Shown here piece by piece: positions 9,133 to 18,030 of a stretch of DNA of 49,493 nt. The position numbers were made by a program, and so were the translations under genes. This DNA is from Nitrospiria bacterium (GTDB taxonomy: Bacteria; Nitrospirota; Nitrospiria; SBBL01; JAADHI01). Positions within the stretch are counted from its first letter, which is position 1. The number at the start of each line of letters is the position of its first letter. The notes beneath the pieces were generated by a model that was not told where the DNA came from, ran no database searches, and saw only the letters and a program-made list of their open reading frames with translations. The stretch spans positions 1 to 49,493 of the forward strand of contig CALZIJ010000006.1 of the NCBI GenBank assembly GCA_945787655.1, in the 5' to 3' direction.

Positions 9133-9390
9133 TTATTGTACCTCTTCCTTGATTTCTTTTTTTTCTGTTTCCTGAACCTCTTCTTTCGCATCAACCGTTT
9201 TTTGAGGTTCTTTTTTTACCTTGGACGCGATAAATGCAGCGCGCTTCGACATACAATTTTTTTTACGTTGGGCCCTTTTTAATTTTTTCCTTGCCTTTCG
9301 GACAAGAAGTGGCGCCGCCTCCCCCTTTAATTCCTTTTGAAGCTCTGTTTTCAGGGTCTTTATTTCTTTTTCCAGTTTCTCAATATTCAC
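9133..9390 (-). CDS. small charged coiled-coil protein
   Basis: An 85-residue protein almost entirely of Lys, Glu, Ala, Leu and Gln. Residues 1-30 show heptad-like spacing of hydrophobics (a short coiled coil), the middle is Arg/Lys-rich and the tail Glu/Lys-rich. The start is GTG, preceded by a strong AGGAGG five bases away, which supports real translation. It lies between the epimerase (39 nt upstream) and the patatin gene (15 nt downstream) on the same strand. I recognise no family. A nucleic-acid or ribosome-associated role is possible but only a guess from charge. Confidence 0.65.
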   Translation of the reverse strand: MNIEKLEKEIKTLKTELQKELKGEAAPLLVRKARKKLKRAQRKKNCMSKRAAFIASKVKKEPQKTVDAKEEVQETEKKEIKEEVQ

Positions 9391-9429
9391 CTAACCTCCT
9401 TGGGTTTCTTTATATTGATTATAAATGAT

Positions 9430-10347
9430 TTAATCGCCTTTGAAATAGGCGACCGTATTTTCTAATCCTTCCGAAAGGGAAACGCCTGGTTCCCAATCCA
9501 AAGCTTTGAAGATCTTTTTTGATTCGAGGCAGCTTCGCTTTTGCTCCCCCTTTTTTTCAGGGCCGTGAACTTCCTTCAATTCAGATTCCGTAATGCCGAG
9601 TAACAACTTAAACAGCTGATTCACGGTGGTTTCAACACCGGTTCCAATATTAAAAGTATCATTAATTTTATTATTCATAACCGCCATATTGGCTTCAACC
9701 ACATCTTTTACATAAACATAGTCGCGGGTCTGCATTCCATTTCCATTAATTGTCGGTTGTTCACCTTTTAAAAGCTTTTGTGTGAAAATGGCCACAACGC
9801 CAGCCTCGCCATGCGGGTCCTGACGCGGCCCATAAACATTTCCATACCTGAGGGAAGTGTATTCAAGTCCACAAACTTTTTGATAATAATACAAATAATG
9901 CTCACTCGATAATTTACTGACACCATAGGGTGAAAGGGGATGGGCTGGATGCGTTTCCGTCGCAGGAAATGTATTCTGCTCTCCATAAATGGCGCCGCCT
10001 GAGGAGGCAAATACAATACGCCGGGCGCCGTTTTTCACCGCGCACTCTAATAGGTTAATTAATCCCAGTATGTTGCTCTTTGCATCAAAGGCCGGATCTG
10101 TGACGGATTTTCTGACATCCATCTGCGCAGCGTGATGGTTAATCAATTCAGGTCTTTCCTTTTGAAAAATTTTTTCAAGGCGGCTGCTCTGGATATCACA
10201 TTTATAAAAAGTGGCCTCTTTATTAATGTTTTTCTTTTTCCCGGTAGACAGATCATCAACAATAACCACATCGTGACCTTCTTCTATTAATCGATCCACG
10301 ATATGGGAACCGATAAAACCCGCCCCGCCCGTCACTAAAATCTTCAT
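9430..10347 (-). CDS. NAD-dependent epimerase/dehydratase (UDP-glucose 4-epimerase-like)
   Basis: A 305-residue extended short-chain dehydrogenase. The N-terminus has the Rossmann dinucleotide motif TGGAGFIGSH, a Ser-Ser pair (ASSGG, about 115-119) and the catalytic YGVSK (Tyr141, Lys145). The later NIGTG and RPELINHHAAQ segments are those of nucleotide-sugar epimerases of the GalE/WbpP group. It would interconvert a UDP-hexose for surface polysaccharide; the exact sugar is not determinable. A GGAGG ribosome site lies eight bases before the ATG. It follows tlyA by 66 nt. Confidence 0.9.
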   Translation of the reverse strand: MKILVTGGAGFIGSHIVDRLIEEGHDVVIVDDLSTGKKKNINKEATFYKCDIQSSRLEKIFQKERPELINHHAAQMDVRKSVTDPAFDAKSNILGLINLLECAVKNGARRIVFASSGGAIYGEQNTFPATETHPAHPLSPYGVSKLSSEHYLYYYQKVCGLEYTSLRYGNVYGPRQDPHGEAGVVAIFTQKLLKGEQPTINGNGMQTRDYVYVKDVVEANMAVMNNKINDTFNIGTGVETTVNQLFKLLLGITESELKEVHGPEKKGEQKRSCLESKKIFKALDWEPGVSLSEGLENTVAYFKGD

Positions 10348-10413
10348 CTCAGGAACCTCCTCATCAAACTCCCAATCGAACGCTTATCAAATGTATACCA
10401 TTCATATCTAAAC

Positions 10414-11112
10414 TTAAGGCAATATTTTTTTAAAATAGGCGAGATATTCTATATTCCCTTTTCGGCCTTTAATAGGGGAAGAAATAATCCCGACCGGCAC
10501 AAGCCCCCAAGTTTTCGCTTTTGCACGAATATTTTGAACCGCCTCTTCTCTTTTTTCAGGGTCCCGAACGATTCCGCCTTTTCCGACTGCACCTTTCCCA
10601 ACTTCAAATTGAGGTTTAATCAACGCGACAATCCTCCCACCCGGCTGAAGATAAGAAACAATACAAGGAATAACTTTTTCCAGTGAAATGAAAGAGACAT
10701 CAATCGTGATAAAATCCAGTACTTCCGGGACAAGCGCTTTGGTTATGGCCCGAATATTCTGTTGTTCTAAGACCACTACCCGCGAGTCTTGACGTAAAGT
10801 CCAAGCCAGTTGTCCATAGCCCACATCTACGGCATAAACGCGTGCCGCACCATGTTTTAGCAAACAATCCGTAAATCCACCTGTCGAAGCACCCACATCC
10901 ATCACAACACAGTTCGTAACAGAGATTACAAAGGTCTTTATCGCGGCTTCAAGTTTGAGCCCTCCCCGACTCACATAGGGCAAGGTTTCTCCGATTAATT
11001 CTATTTCGGCATCGGATTTTACCAAGGTGCCTACTTTATCCATTCTAACACTATTTACGCGAACTGCACCGCTTAAAATCAAAGCCCGGGCCTGCTCCCG
11101 GCTTTTGGCCAT
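10414..11112 (-). CDS. tlyA: TlyA-family rRNA 2'-O-methyltransferase (S4 plus FtsJ-like domains)
   Basis: TlyA-type protein: an N-terminal S4 RNA-binding domain (AKSREQARALILSGAVRVN) followed by an FtsJ/RrmJ-like methyltransferase (VMDVGASTGGFTDCLL, about 75-90; LIKPQFE, about 185). The family 2'-O-methylates rRNA and was once annotated as haemolysin A. The first ATG (11112) lies inside the S4 domain. In-frame codons upstream, from about 11154, still encode the family-typical KDRLDRIIVLRG, but the frame up to the preceding TAG has no ATG, GTG or TTG. An ATT at 11172 or 11154 is the only candidate for a full-length start. The gene follows dxs. Confidence 0.9.
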   Translation of the reverse strand: MAKSREQARALILSGAVRVNSVRMDKVGTLVKSDAEIELIGETLPYVSRGGLKLEAAIKTFVISVTNCVVMDVGASTGGFTDCLLKHGAARVYAVDVGYGQLAWTLRQDSRVVVLEQQNIRAITKALVPEVLDFITIDVSFISLEKVIPCIVSYLQPGGRIVALIKPQFEVGKGAVGKGGIVRDPEKREEAVQNIRAKAKTWGLVPVGIISSPIKGRKGNIEYLAYFKKILP

Positions 11113-11216
11113 TCCCCGAAGAACGATTATCCGGTCTAACCGGTCTTTTAAAATTTTATTTGCCGTTTGAATACTGTCCTATTGCTAATCTGGTATAGTT
11201 TGGTTTTATTGAGGCC

Positions 11217-13181
11217 TCAAATAGCCTTCACCCGGGAAGGGGACACGCTGGTTTTTGTGATAAGGCCAGACTTATGGGCGGGGGTTTCAACAAACTCAAT
11301 AACACACGCAGAAATACTTTTGGGATCGAGTCCCAGGTCTTCTCTCAGGCGTTTCTGGCCGCCATGTTCAGTAAAGGCATCCGGAAGACCAATTTGTAAT
11401 ACATCAACAGGCCGGATCTTGCCCGCATTCTTTTTTTCTTCCAAAACCGAAAGGACGGATTCTCCAAAACCACCTGATAATACGTGTTCTTCCAGTGTGA
11501 CGATTTTATGGGTCTTTATTGCTACAGCACGCAACAGGTCATGATCTAAAGGTTTGGCAAAACGTGCATTCACGACGCCAGCCGTGATTCCCTGCTCTTT
11601 TAATTGCAAGGCCGCGGCCTGTGCAGGGTAAACCATACTCCCTAAAGCAATAAGCGCGACATCCCAACGGGGTTCTTCTTTACTCATGACGATCTCGGAC
11701 AAACCGACAGGAAGCGGTACAAGATTTTGATCAAGAGAAATGCCAACCCCAGCGCCGCGAGGGTAACGAATCGCAACCGGTTGATTCAGTTCAAGTGCAG
11801 TCGCCAACATATGCTGAAGTTCATTCTCATCCTTTGGGGCCATAAGAATCATATTCGGAACCCCCTTTAAATAGGCGATATCAAACACACCGGCATGCGT
11901 GGGTCCATCTTCTCCCACCAGGCCCGCCCGGTCCATACAAAACACAACAGGCAAGTTTTGAAGGGCAACATCATGAATAATCTGATCAAACCCGCGCTGT
12001 AAAAAAGTGGAATATATTGCAACCACAGGTCTCAGGCCGTCTGCCGCCATACCGGCCGCCATGGTAACGGCATGTTGTTCCGAAATCCCGACATCATAAA
12101 ACCGGTCAGGAAAGACCTCGGCAAATTGATTGAGCCCTGTCCCTGCCGGCATCGCAGCGGTAATGGCCACAATATCCTTATTTTTTTCGGAAAGTCGTAT
12201 TAATGTTTTTGAAAAAACCGAGGTATAGGAAGGAGGCGTTTTCCCCACTTTTTTCTTGGCTTTCCCCGTTGAAAGATCAAAAGCGGGTGTACCGTGGTAT
12301 GAGGCAGGATCAGACTCGGCCGGTGCGTACCCCTTTCCTTTTTTCGTCACGACGTGCAAAAGTATCGGGCCATCAAGGTCTTTGATATTATCAAAAGTCG
12401 TCAATAAATGATCCACGCGGTGTCCATCGATGGGTCCAAAATACTGAAAACCCAGCTCTTCAAAAAGTAAACCCGGTACAATCATCCCCTTGACGGATTC
12501 TTCCGCGCGGCGGGCCACTTCCAGCATAGGCTGACCTTTGTTCGGGATGTTTTTAAGTAAGGTTGCCGTTTCGCTCTTCACACGTGTATACAATTTCCCG
12601 GACAGAATCCGGTTGAGATAGGCAGAAAAAGCACCGACATTTTCTGAAATGGACATCTCATTGTCATTTAAGATGACAATAAAATTCCGTTTCAAATGCC
12701 CGGCATGATTTAAGGCTTCGTAGGCCATACCGGCAGTCAGCGAACCATCTCCAATAATCGCGATGACATAGTGATCTCCCCCTTTTTTCTCCCGTGCCTC
12801 AACCATGCCCAAGGCAGCGGAAATGGATGTGCCCGCATGCCCCGCACCGAAGGTATCGTATTCACTTTCTTTTCTGGAGAGAAATCCGCTGATCCCGCCA
12901 TATTGACGCAAGCTTGAAAAGTTATCCCGACGGCCGGTTAAAATTTTGTGCGGATATGCCTGATGTCCCGTGTCCCAAACAAGGCGGTCTTTTGGGGTAT
13001 CGAAACAGGCATGCAGTGCCAGCGTTAATTCGACCGTTCCCAAGCTGGCCCCAAGATGCCCACCCTTGTCGGAGACCGTTTTAAGAATCAGTTCCCGGAT
13101 TTCTTTCGCCAATGCCGGTAAATTTTTTCTGGGGACAGACTTCAAATCTTTCGGAGAATTAATACTTTCTAATAAAGACAT
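11217..13181 (-). CDS. dxs: 1-deoxy-D-xylulose-5-phosphate synthase
   Basis: A 654-residue thiamine-diphosphate enzyme that condenses pyruvate and glyceraldehyde 3-phosphate, the first step of the MEP isoprenoid pathway. The thiamine-binding GDG...ND signature is at 144-173, the substrate-site DTGHQAYPHK at 70-79 and the transketolase C-terminal region holds the conserved DRAGLVGEDGPTHAG. Length is normal, with a hydrophilic tail of about 15 residues. The ATG has AAGGA seven bases upstream. It sits 26 nt after ispA, giving the common xseB-ispA-dxs-tlyA order. Confidence 0.98.
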   Translation of the reverse strand: MSLLESINSPKDLKSVPRKNLPALAKEIRELILKTVSDKGGHLGASLGTVELTLALHACFDTPKDRLVWDTGHQAYPHKILTGRRDNFSSLRQYGGISGFLSRKESEYDTFGAGHAGTSISAALGMVEAREKKGGDHYVIAIIGDGSLTAGMAYEALNHAGHLKRNFIVILNDNEMSISENVGAFSAYLNRILSGKLYTRVKSETATLLKNIPNKGQPMLEVARRAEESVKGMIVPGLLFEELGFQYFGPIDGHRVDHLLTTFDNIKDLDGPILLHVVTKKGKGYAPAESDPASYHGTPAFDLSTGKAKKKVGKTPPSYTSVFSKTLIRLSEKNKDIVAITAAMPAGTGLNQFAEVFPDRFYDVGISEQHAVTMAAGMAADGLRPVVAIYSTFLQRGFDQIIHDVALQNLPVVFCMDRAGLVGEDGPTHAGVFDIAYLKGVPNMILMAPKDENELQHMLATALELNQPVAIRYPRGAGVGISLDQNLVPLPVGLSEIVMSKEEPRWDVALIALGSMVYPAQAAALQLKEQGITAGVVNARFAKPLDHDLLRAVAIKTHKIVTLEEHVLSGGFGESVLSVLEEKKNAGKIRPVDVLQIGLPDAFTEHGGQKRLREDLGLDPKSISACVIEFVETPAHKSGLITKTSVSPSRVKAI

Positions 13182-13207
13182 TGTATTATCCTTGATTTTA
13201 TCATCGA

Positions 13208-14110
13208 CTATTTCTCCCGATCGATTATAAAGGTTGCAATTCCACGTATAGGGTCCGCTTCCGGCCCCAATGTTTTGATATCCGATAAGGCCTCTTCAAC
13301 CAGAACCACCGCCTCTTTTTTGGCACGGGAAAGACCCATAAACGCCGGATAAGTCAATCTTCCCTTGGATTGATCCTGCCCCACGGGTTTTCCGAGTTTA
13401 TCCGTTTCACCTTCCACATCGAGGACATCATCGGCGATTTGAAAGGCCAATCCGATTTTTTCTCCAAATGCAGTCAAATTCGATAATTTCTTTGGACCGG
13501 CCCCACCTAGAATACCGCCTATTCGCACTGAGGCACGAATCAAGACACCGGTTTTATGAGTATGGATACGCTTTAATTTCTCCAACGAGAGATCCTCTTT
13601 TCCCTGTGCTTCAATGTCATTCAACTGGCCGCCGACCATGCCGGTACTTCCAGAGGCCGATCCGAGCTCCAAGATCACCCGCAACATTTTTTTTGGAGAA
13701 ATGCTTGCCGCCAACCCTTTCTCAGCCAGCATAGAAAAAGCCGCGGTTAAAAGCGCATCGCCGGCAAGAATGGCCGTACTTTCCCCAAACATCTTGTGAT
13801 TGGTCAGTTTCCCTCGACGATAGGTATCATCATCCATTGCCGGTAGGTCGTCATGAATGAGGGAATAGGTGTGAATGAGCTCAATGGCTGAAGCAAAGGG
13901 CAAAACGACTTCCTGCTGCCCTCCGACCGCCTCACAAGCGGCGATACAAAGAATAGGGCGTATGCGTTTACCTCCCGCGAAAAGGGAATAGCGCATGGCT
14001 TCGTGTAAAAGAGGCGGATCGCAGCTTGGGCTGGGTAAGTAGGACTTTAGTACCCGATCCACAGCAAAAGCCTGCTCCGATAAATATCTTTTTAAAGCCT
14101 CCCTATCCAC
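13208..14110 (-). CDS. ispA: farnesyl/geranyl diphosphate synthase (trans-isoprenyl)
   Basis: A 300-residue short-chain trans-prenyl transferase. The first Asp-rich motif DDLPAMDDD is at 87-95 and the second DDVLD at 227-231; GGKRIRP at 46-52 binds the diphosphate. It extends DMAPP/GPP with IPP in the cytosol, and its product feeds quinone side chains and undecaprenyl phosphate. The start is GTG (14110), with AGAGGA eight bases upstream, inside the end of xseB, so the two are translationally coupled. Confidence 0.96.
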   Translation of the reverse strand: MDREALKRYLSEQAFAVDRVLKSYLPSPSCDPPLLHEAMRYSLFAGGKRIRPILCIAACEAVGGQQEVVLPFASAIELIHTYSLIHDDLPAMDDDTYRRGKLTNHKMFGESTAILAGDALLTAAFSMLAEKGLAASISPKKMLRVILELGSASGSTGMVGGQLNDIEAQGKEDLSLEKLKRIHTHKTGVLIRASVRIGGILGGAGPKKLSNLTAFGEKIGLAFQIADDVLDVEGETDKLGKPVGQDQSKGRLTYPAFMGLSRAKKEAVVLVEEALSDIKTLGPEADPIRGIATFIIDREK

Positions 14111-14363
14111 TCAAGGCATCCTCTGTTTCCTTTTTTAATTTTTTCCCGGAAAATGCTTGTGATTTGCGCGCTCCTTTTTTCCCTTCAATCAATATTTCAA
14201 CCTTCTTTTCCGCTTCTGAAAGGGTTTTCATGCAACTTTTTGACAGCCGGACGCCTTCTTCAAAGACTTTCAAGGCTTCTTCGAGAGGAAGGTCTCCCCT
14301 TTCTAAAGACTGCACTGTCTTTTCAAGGCGCTTTAATGCCGTTTCAAATTTAAGCTGAGCCAT
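14103..14363 (-). CDS. xseB: exodeoxyribonuclease VII small subunit
   Basis: An 86-residue protein. The N-terminal helix pair has the family pattern FETALKRLEKTVQSLERGDLPLEEALKVFEEG, and the tail is a basic, low-complexity extension. Exonuclease VII (XseA plus several XseB) degrades single-stranded DNA. xseA is not in the window. The gene ends with TAG overlapping the GTG of ispA. It heads the xseB-ispA-dxs-tlyA run, just downstream of a consensus promoter; its own Shine-Dalgarno is weak. Confidence 0.95.
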   Translation of the reverse strand: MAQLKFETALKRLEKTVQSLERGDLPLEEALKVFEEGVRLSKSCMKTLSEAEKKVEILIEGKKGARKSQAFSGKKLKKETEDALSG

Positions 14364-14401
14364 AACAAACCCGATACAACCATCACTATAAAAGTTCGTT
14401 C

Positions 14402-14429
14402 ATTATACAAAAGCCCTCAAGGAGGTCAA
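14402..14429 (-). promoter_or_regulatory. sigma70-type promoter upstream of xseB, overlapping a hairpin
   Basis: On the minus strand TTGACC (14429-14424) and TATAAT (14407-14402) are 16 bp apart, ending about 38 nt before the xseB ATG. The -35 hexamer begins at the loop of an inverted repeat (AAAGCCCT/AGGGCTTT, 14410-14437) that could also end transcription arriving from the LolA-like gene. Confidence 0.7.
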
Positions 14430-14441
14430 GGGCTTTCTTTT
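14410..14441. terminator. hairpin that may act as a terminator, overlapping the xseB promoter
   Basis: An 8-bp inverted repeat AAAGCCCT/AGGGCTTT has a loop of about 12 nt. On the plus strand it is followed by CTTTTCC; on the minus strand only by TTTTG. It lies downstream of the minus-strand LolA-like gene. No plus-strand gene enters it. Confidence 0.45.
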
Positions 14442-14580
14442 CCTCCCGCTATGAATAGCTCGTCCTGAAAACACTTCCTACCCAGTTACTATTCAGTATA
14501 GCTTAACCAAAAGAAGGCCATGGGAATGAAGCGCCTGAAACATTCTTTTTTACTGACTATCTTCAATATATATATAAAGT

Positions 14581-15396
14581 CTAGGGAATTTGAGCACGCC
14601 TTAAAGCCCGCTCAGAGAACAATTGATCGTTTAGACCGATATTGACTTTTAAATCACTGACTTCAAAAATCGTTCTGTGCCCATTTTGAACATTGATGAC
14701 TTTAGTCTGCTTCCAAACACTCAATTGCTTGACTTGTTGCCATTGAATGGTTTGACGCTTCAACAGTTTCTCAGTACGATCATAATAATCAATCTTTAAA
14801 ACTGTCCAATCCTTTTTGGAAATCCACGATACTTTTTTGCTATAAATACTTTCATTTTCATTGGGTTGACTGACAATCACAAAACAGGGTATCCCGTTAT
14901 AGATTTCTTCCGAAAGCAAGTGATGTGTATCTTCATCAAGCCGACGCTGCCCCATGTCTCCGAATGTAAGATCAGATCCTAAAAAAGCATCATTAAGGTC
15001 CTGGCCGGAAATACGGCGAACCATTCTCAACGCCGGAAGATATAACCAAAGATCATCCGGCCGGTCTTTCTGTGCATAATCCCAAACCAGGAAAGCCACC
15101 CCGCGCGAATCTTCCGGAAAGCGGGTGACCAGCAACATCTTGCTGTCAATACCACCAATGCCGCGGTAGTTTTTCCATAAGCGGGAGGCCACGATGCGTT
15201 TCATGACTCCGTCCCGTTCAATCAGTTTAAGAGTAACGGTATTTTTTTGATCATCGGCACGATAAATCAGGGTTTTCGATTTCTTGATAATCTCTGTTGC
15301 GGATAAAACCTTGTTCTGAGCCCATCCGGTTTCTGGAAAGGACAGAAGACAGATTAGTAAAATACAACATCCAGCCGACAGCTTCTTCAAATCCAT
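14581..15396 (-). CDS. outer-membrane lipoprotein-sorting-like (LolA-like) protein
   Basis: A secreted protein of about 271 residues of the LolA-like 'outer membrane lipoprotein-sorting' family that often accompanies RND/MMPL exporters. After a signal peptide ending near TGWAQ it shows the family's strand pattern: FPEDSRGVAFLVWDYAQ, DDLWLYLPALRMVRRI, SDLTFGDM and, later, SKKDWTVLKIDYYDR. A GTG at 15414 is possible, but the ATG at 15396 has a GGAGGGGG site eight bases upstream. It stops with TAG. It lies 120 nt after the O-methyltransferase and is probably the end of the moaC-led run. A role in periplasmic lipid or lipoprotein carriage is likely but the cargo is unknown. Confidence 0.85.
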   Translation of the reverse strand: MDLKKLSAGCCILLICLLSFPETGWAQNKVLSATEIIKKSKTLIYRADDQKNTVTLKLIERDGVMKRIVASRLWKNYRGIGGIDSKMLLVTRFPEDSRGVAFLVWDYAQKDRPDDLWLYLPALRMVRRISGQDLNDAFLGSDLTFGDMGQRRLDEDTHHLLSEEIYNGIPCFVIVSQPNENESIYSKKVSWISKKDWTVLKIDYYDRTEKLLKRQTIQWQQVKQLSVWKQTKVINVQNGHRTIFEVSDLKVNIGLNDQLFSERALRRAQIP

Positions 15397-15516
15397 CTCA
15401 CTGGCCCCCTCCACGGTATTCCGACAGCGAGATAAAAACCACTCTCCCTAAAAAAGTAGTCGTACACCTTTATTTATATTCAGGATAAGACTGCCTCAAA
15501 ATTCGGCTAAAAACCC

Positions 15517-16605
15517 TTATTTTTTGGGCTTTTCTCCCATAATAACCACAAAAGGACTTGGTTCGGAAAGAGATATCGTCCGGACTTTTTTAAACCCCGT
15601 TTTGCTCATCCACTCCGACACTTCTTTTTCCGAGTACGCCGCGCCGCCAGGTGTATGAATGAGTTGATTCACACCGATCAAGGCGGAAAGGGCCGGGCCG
15701 GTTTTCTGCCGGTTCAGCATTTGATCCTGCACCAATACCTTTCCCCCCGGCTCCAATGCATTAAACGATTTTTTGAGGATCTTACCAATCACTTTGGGGG
15801 ATTCCTGGTTAAACATCGATGATAAAAGGACCGCATCATAACCTTTGCCAAAGGAGCTGTCAGTCAGATAGTTTCCGGGTTTTCGGTTAATCCGTTTTTC
15901 CAAACCAAACGAAGCTACAATTTCTGTTGTAATTTCAAGGGTTTGCGGTAAATCCAGTACCGTAGCCGACAAGTCTTTGTTTTTTTGACAAAACTTGACA
16001 TCAAAGGTACCGGGGCCACCCGCAACGTCCAAAAGATGCTTTCTGTCAGAAAAATCAATGTCTTTTGAAAGCAAATCCCCTTGCCCCAAAGCCCGGTAAT
16101 GCATACCGTAAATGTAATTTCGAAGCGCTTCCGCGCCCTGATCATGCGGTTTGTCCACCACGGGTTTTCCCGTGACCACGGCATCACACAAATCACCCCA
16201 GGCATCATACCAGCTATCGAACATTGAAACGATCCCCCCCTGAAACTTCTTGCTCCCCTTGACCAGGAAGGTATTGGACAGTCGATTATTCTTGTATTTT
16301 CCTCCGGTTTGATTTAACAAACCCAGCGACACGGCCGCCACCAGCAGAATTTCCAGACCCCGTTTATCCGCTTTACACCTATTCGCCAACTGAGTCACGG
16401 TTAAAGGCCCGTCTTTTAACAAGGTAAACACATCCAGGCGCACCACCGTGTGCAAGACTTTCGCCTGCCAATAAGAAGATGCAATTTGCATCACCTGCAT
16501 CGGGTCCAAGGCATTGCTGGATGGCGCCGTTTTTTTGTTGATGGATTTTGCGGTTTTCACCACTTTTTTAACGGCTTTTTTTGCCGTTTTCACCGTTTTT
16601 TTCAT
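15517..16605 (-). CDS. SAM-dependent O-methyltransferase (plant-OMT/AcsM type) with a Lys/Ala-rich N-terminal tail
   Basis: A 362-residue methyltransferase of the methyltransf_2 family. Residues 35-120 form the winged-helix dimerisation domain (AKVLHTVVRLDVFTLL...), then comes the SAM site LLDVAGGPGTFDV and, near the C-terminus, LEPGGKVLVQDQML. Relatives methylate hydroxyls of polyketides, carotenoids or tetrapyrroles; the substrate is unknown. The first 30 residues are a Lys/Ala/Val repeat (KKTVKTAKKAVKKVVKTAKS) resembling histone-H1-like tails and unusual for the family. An AGGAG site five bases before the ATG supports the tail being translated. It starts 9 nt after the phosphatase gene. 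Confidence 0.88.
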   Translation of the reverse strand: MKKTVKTAKKAVKKVVKTAKSINKKTAPSSNALDPMQVMQIASSYWQAKVLHTVVRLDVFTLLKDGPLTVTQLANRCKADKRGLEILLVAAVSLGLLNQTGGKYKNNRLSNTFLVKGSKKFQGGIVSMFDSWYDAWGDLCDAVVTGKPVVDKPHDQGAEALRNYIYGMHYRALGQGDLLSKDIDFSDRKHLLDVAGGPGTFDVKFCQKNKDLSATVLDLPQTLEITTEIVASFGLEKRINRKPGNYLTDSSFGKGYDAVLLSSMFNQESPKVIGKILKKSFNALEPGGKVLVQDQMLNRQKTGPALSALIGVNQLIHTPGGAAYSEKEVSEWMSKTGFKKVRTISLSEPSPFVVIMGEKPKK

Positions 16606-16614
16606 CTCATCTCC

Positions 16615-17256
16615 TCATGTACAATCCTTGGGGTAAAAAGAAAAAGCATGCAGATTAGGCCAGCGATCCGTATATTCTATTTTGGTAATCGAAGCATGAC
16701 GAATCACCAAGCGCTTAAAATGGATTAAAGGCATTTCAAGCGCATGCGCTACAATCATCCGAATCGACCCGGCGTGAGTCACGACCAGCACAGTTTCACC
16801 AATATGTTTTGACACCAGAGTGGCGATGCCCTCGTTAACACGTCTTGAAAATACCTTGAGTGACTCTGCGCCTTCCGGTGTAAAATGGGCCATATCTTTA
16901 CGCCAGGCGGCCCATTCTGCGGGGTATTTCATTTTAACTTCTTTGCTGCTCAATCCTCCCCAACGGCCAAACCGCCATTCCTGTAATGCCTCCATGGTCA
17001 CCCTTTGGGCTTCCAATTTTTCTGTTGCGATTTGTGCGGTTTCCTGAGTCCTTCTAGAAGGACTCACATAAATACCGGCAATCGCTTGTTCATATTTTTC
17101 TAAAAAAGAAGTCCAGGCTCCGGCTTGATTTCGACCCAAAGGATTCAATGCAGGGTCTTCGAGGGCATCGTCATAAAACCGGTCTTTCGGGTAATCCGTT
17201 TGGCCATGACGCAACAAAAGGAGTGTTGTTGATTTCCTTTCAGAATCGGTGTGCAT
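16615..17256 (-). CDS. histidine phosphatase family protein (phosphoglycerate mutase-like)
   Basis: A 213-residue member of the histidine phosphatase superfamily. The phospho-acceptor motif LLRHGQTD is at 14-21 (His17), a conserved Arg lies in SPSRRTQETA, the acid in EALQEWRFG and the second His in VVTHAGS. It resembles the broad-specificity GpmB/CobC group; no specific substrate can be named. It begins 4 nt after the ABC permease stop and 9 nt before the O-methyltransferase, so it is part of the same operon. Confidence 0.9.
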   Translation of the reverse strand: MHTDSERKSTTLLLLRHGQTDYPKDRFYDDALEDPALNPLGRNQAGAWTSFLEKYEQAIAGIYVSPSRRTQETAQIATEKLEAQRVTMEALQEWRFGRWGGLSSKEVKMKYPAEWAAWRKDMAHFTPEGAESLKVFSRRVNEGIATLVSKHIGETVLVVTHAGSIRMIVAHALEMPLIHFKRLVIRHASITKIEYTDRWPNLHAFSFYPKDCT

Positions 17257-17260
17257 CCGA

Positions 17261-18022
17261 TTATTCCACCCGTTGAAAAGTCGTTATGGCCGCAATAACG
17301 GAAATCAACGCAAAAACCGTGAGAAAACCCAAACCTATCCAAAATGGCTGTTGAAACACGCCGTGATAACAAGCCCGGACGGCCTCGACACCATAAGTCA
17401 CCGGGTTGGCCCGGCTAACGATCTGCATCCACTTCGGCATAAAAGCGGCGGGCACCAACGCGGAAGAAAAAAAGAGCAGAGGCAGGGTCAACATATTTCC
17501 CATCACAACGAGCGGCTCTTCCTGTTTTAAAAACATGGCCAGGGCATTGGAGATGGCCGAAAACCCCACCGCCAACAATAGGACGACCACCCACACCCAG
17601 AAAACCCCTTGCCCTTTTGGAAAACCCGCACCGATGACAGCAGCCACTGCGATCAATAAAAAAACCTGGATGACCACCGTGAATCCATTGTGCAGCAAGC
17701 GGCTTAATACAATCGAGGAGCGCACGATGGGGGCAACGAGCATTTTTTCCATCACGCCATGTCGTAGATCACGCAGGAGACTGACACCCGACCACGATGC
17801 GCCAAACAACACCGTCATCACGATCACACCAGGGGCAAGAAACTGAACATAATCCCCTTCCGGAAATTGGGGGAGTTGGGACAAACCCTTGAACAACTGT
17901 CCAAAAATAACCAGCCAAAGCAGGGGTTGAATCAAGCCGAAAAACGTCCACATCGGCATACGCCATGTGAGTTTTAAGTATTTAAAAAAAAGATACCGTG
18001 TATCGGAAATAAAATTCAGCAT
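17261..18022 (-). CDS. ABC-2 type transporter permease
   Basis: A 253-residue inner-membrane permease with six predicted membrane spans and the ABC-2 signature in the last third (LTLPLLFFSSALVPAAFMP...NPVTYGVEAVRA), as in DrrB/NodJ-type exporters. A TTG at 18028 extends the frame by two codons, but the ATG at 18022 is the normal choice. It follows the ATPase gene by about 8 nt and would pair with it to export a lipid, polysaccharide or drug-like molecule. Confidence 0.95.
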   Translation of the reverse strand: MLNFISDTRYLFFKYLKLTWRMPMWTFFGLIQPLLWLVIFGQLFKGLSQLPQFPEGDYVQFLAPGVIVMTVLFGASWSGVSLLRDLRHGVMEKMLVAPIVRSSIVLSRLLHNGFTVVIQVFLLIAVAAVIGAGFPKGQGVFWVWVVVLLLAVGFSAISNALAMFLKQEEPLVVMGNMLTLPLLFFSSALVPAAFMPKWMQIVSRANPVTYGVEAVRACYHGVFQQPFWIGLGFLTVFALISVIAAITTFQRVE

Positions 18023-18030
18023 TGACAAGT

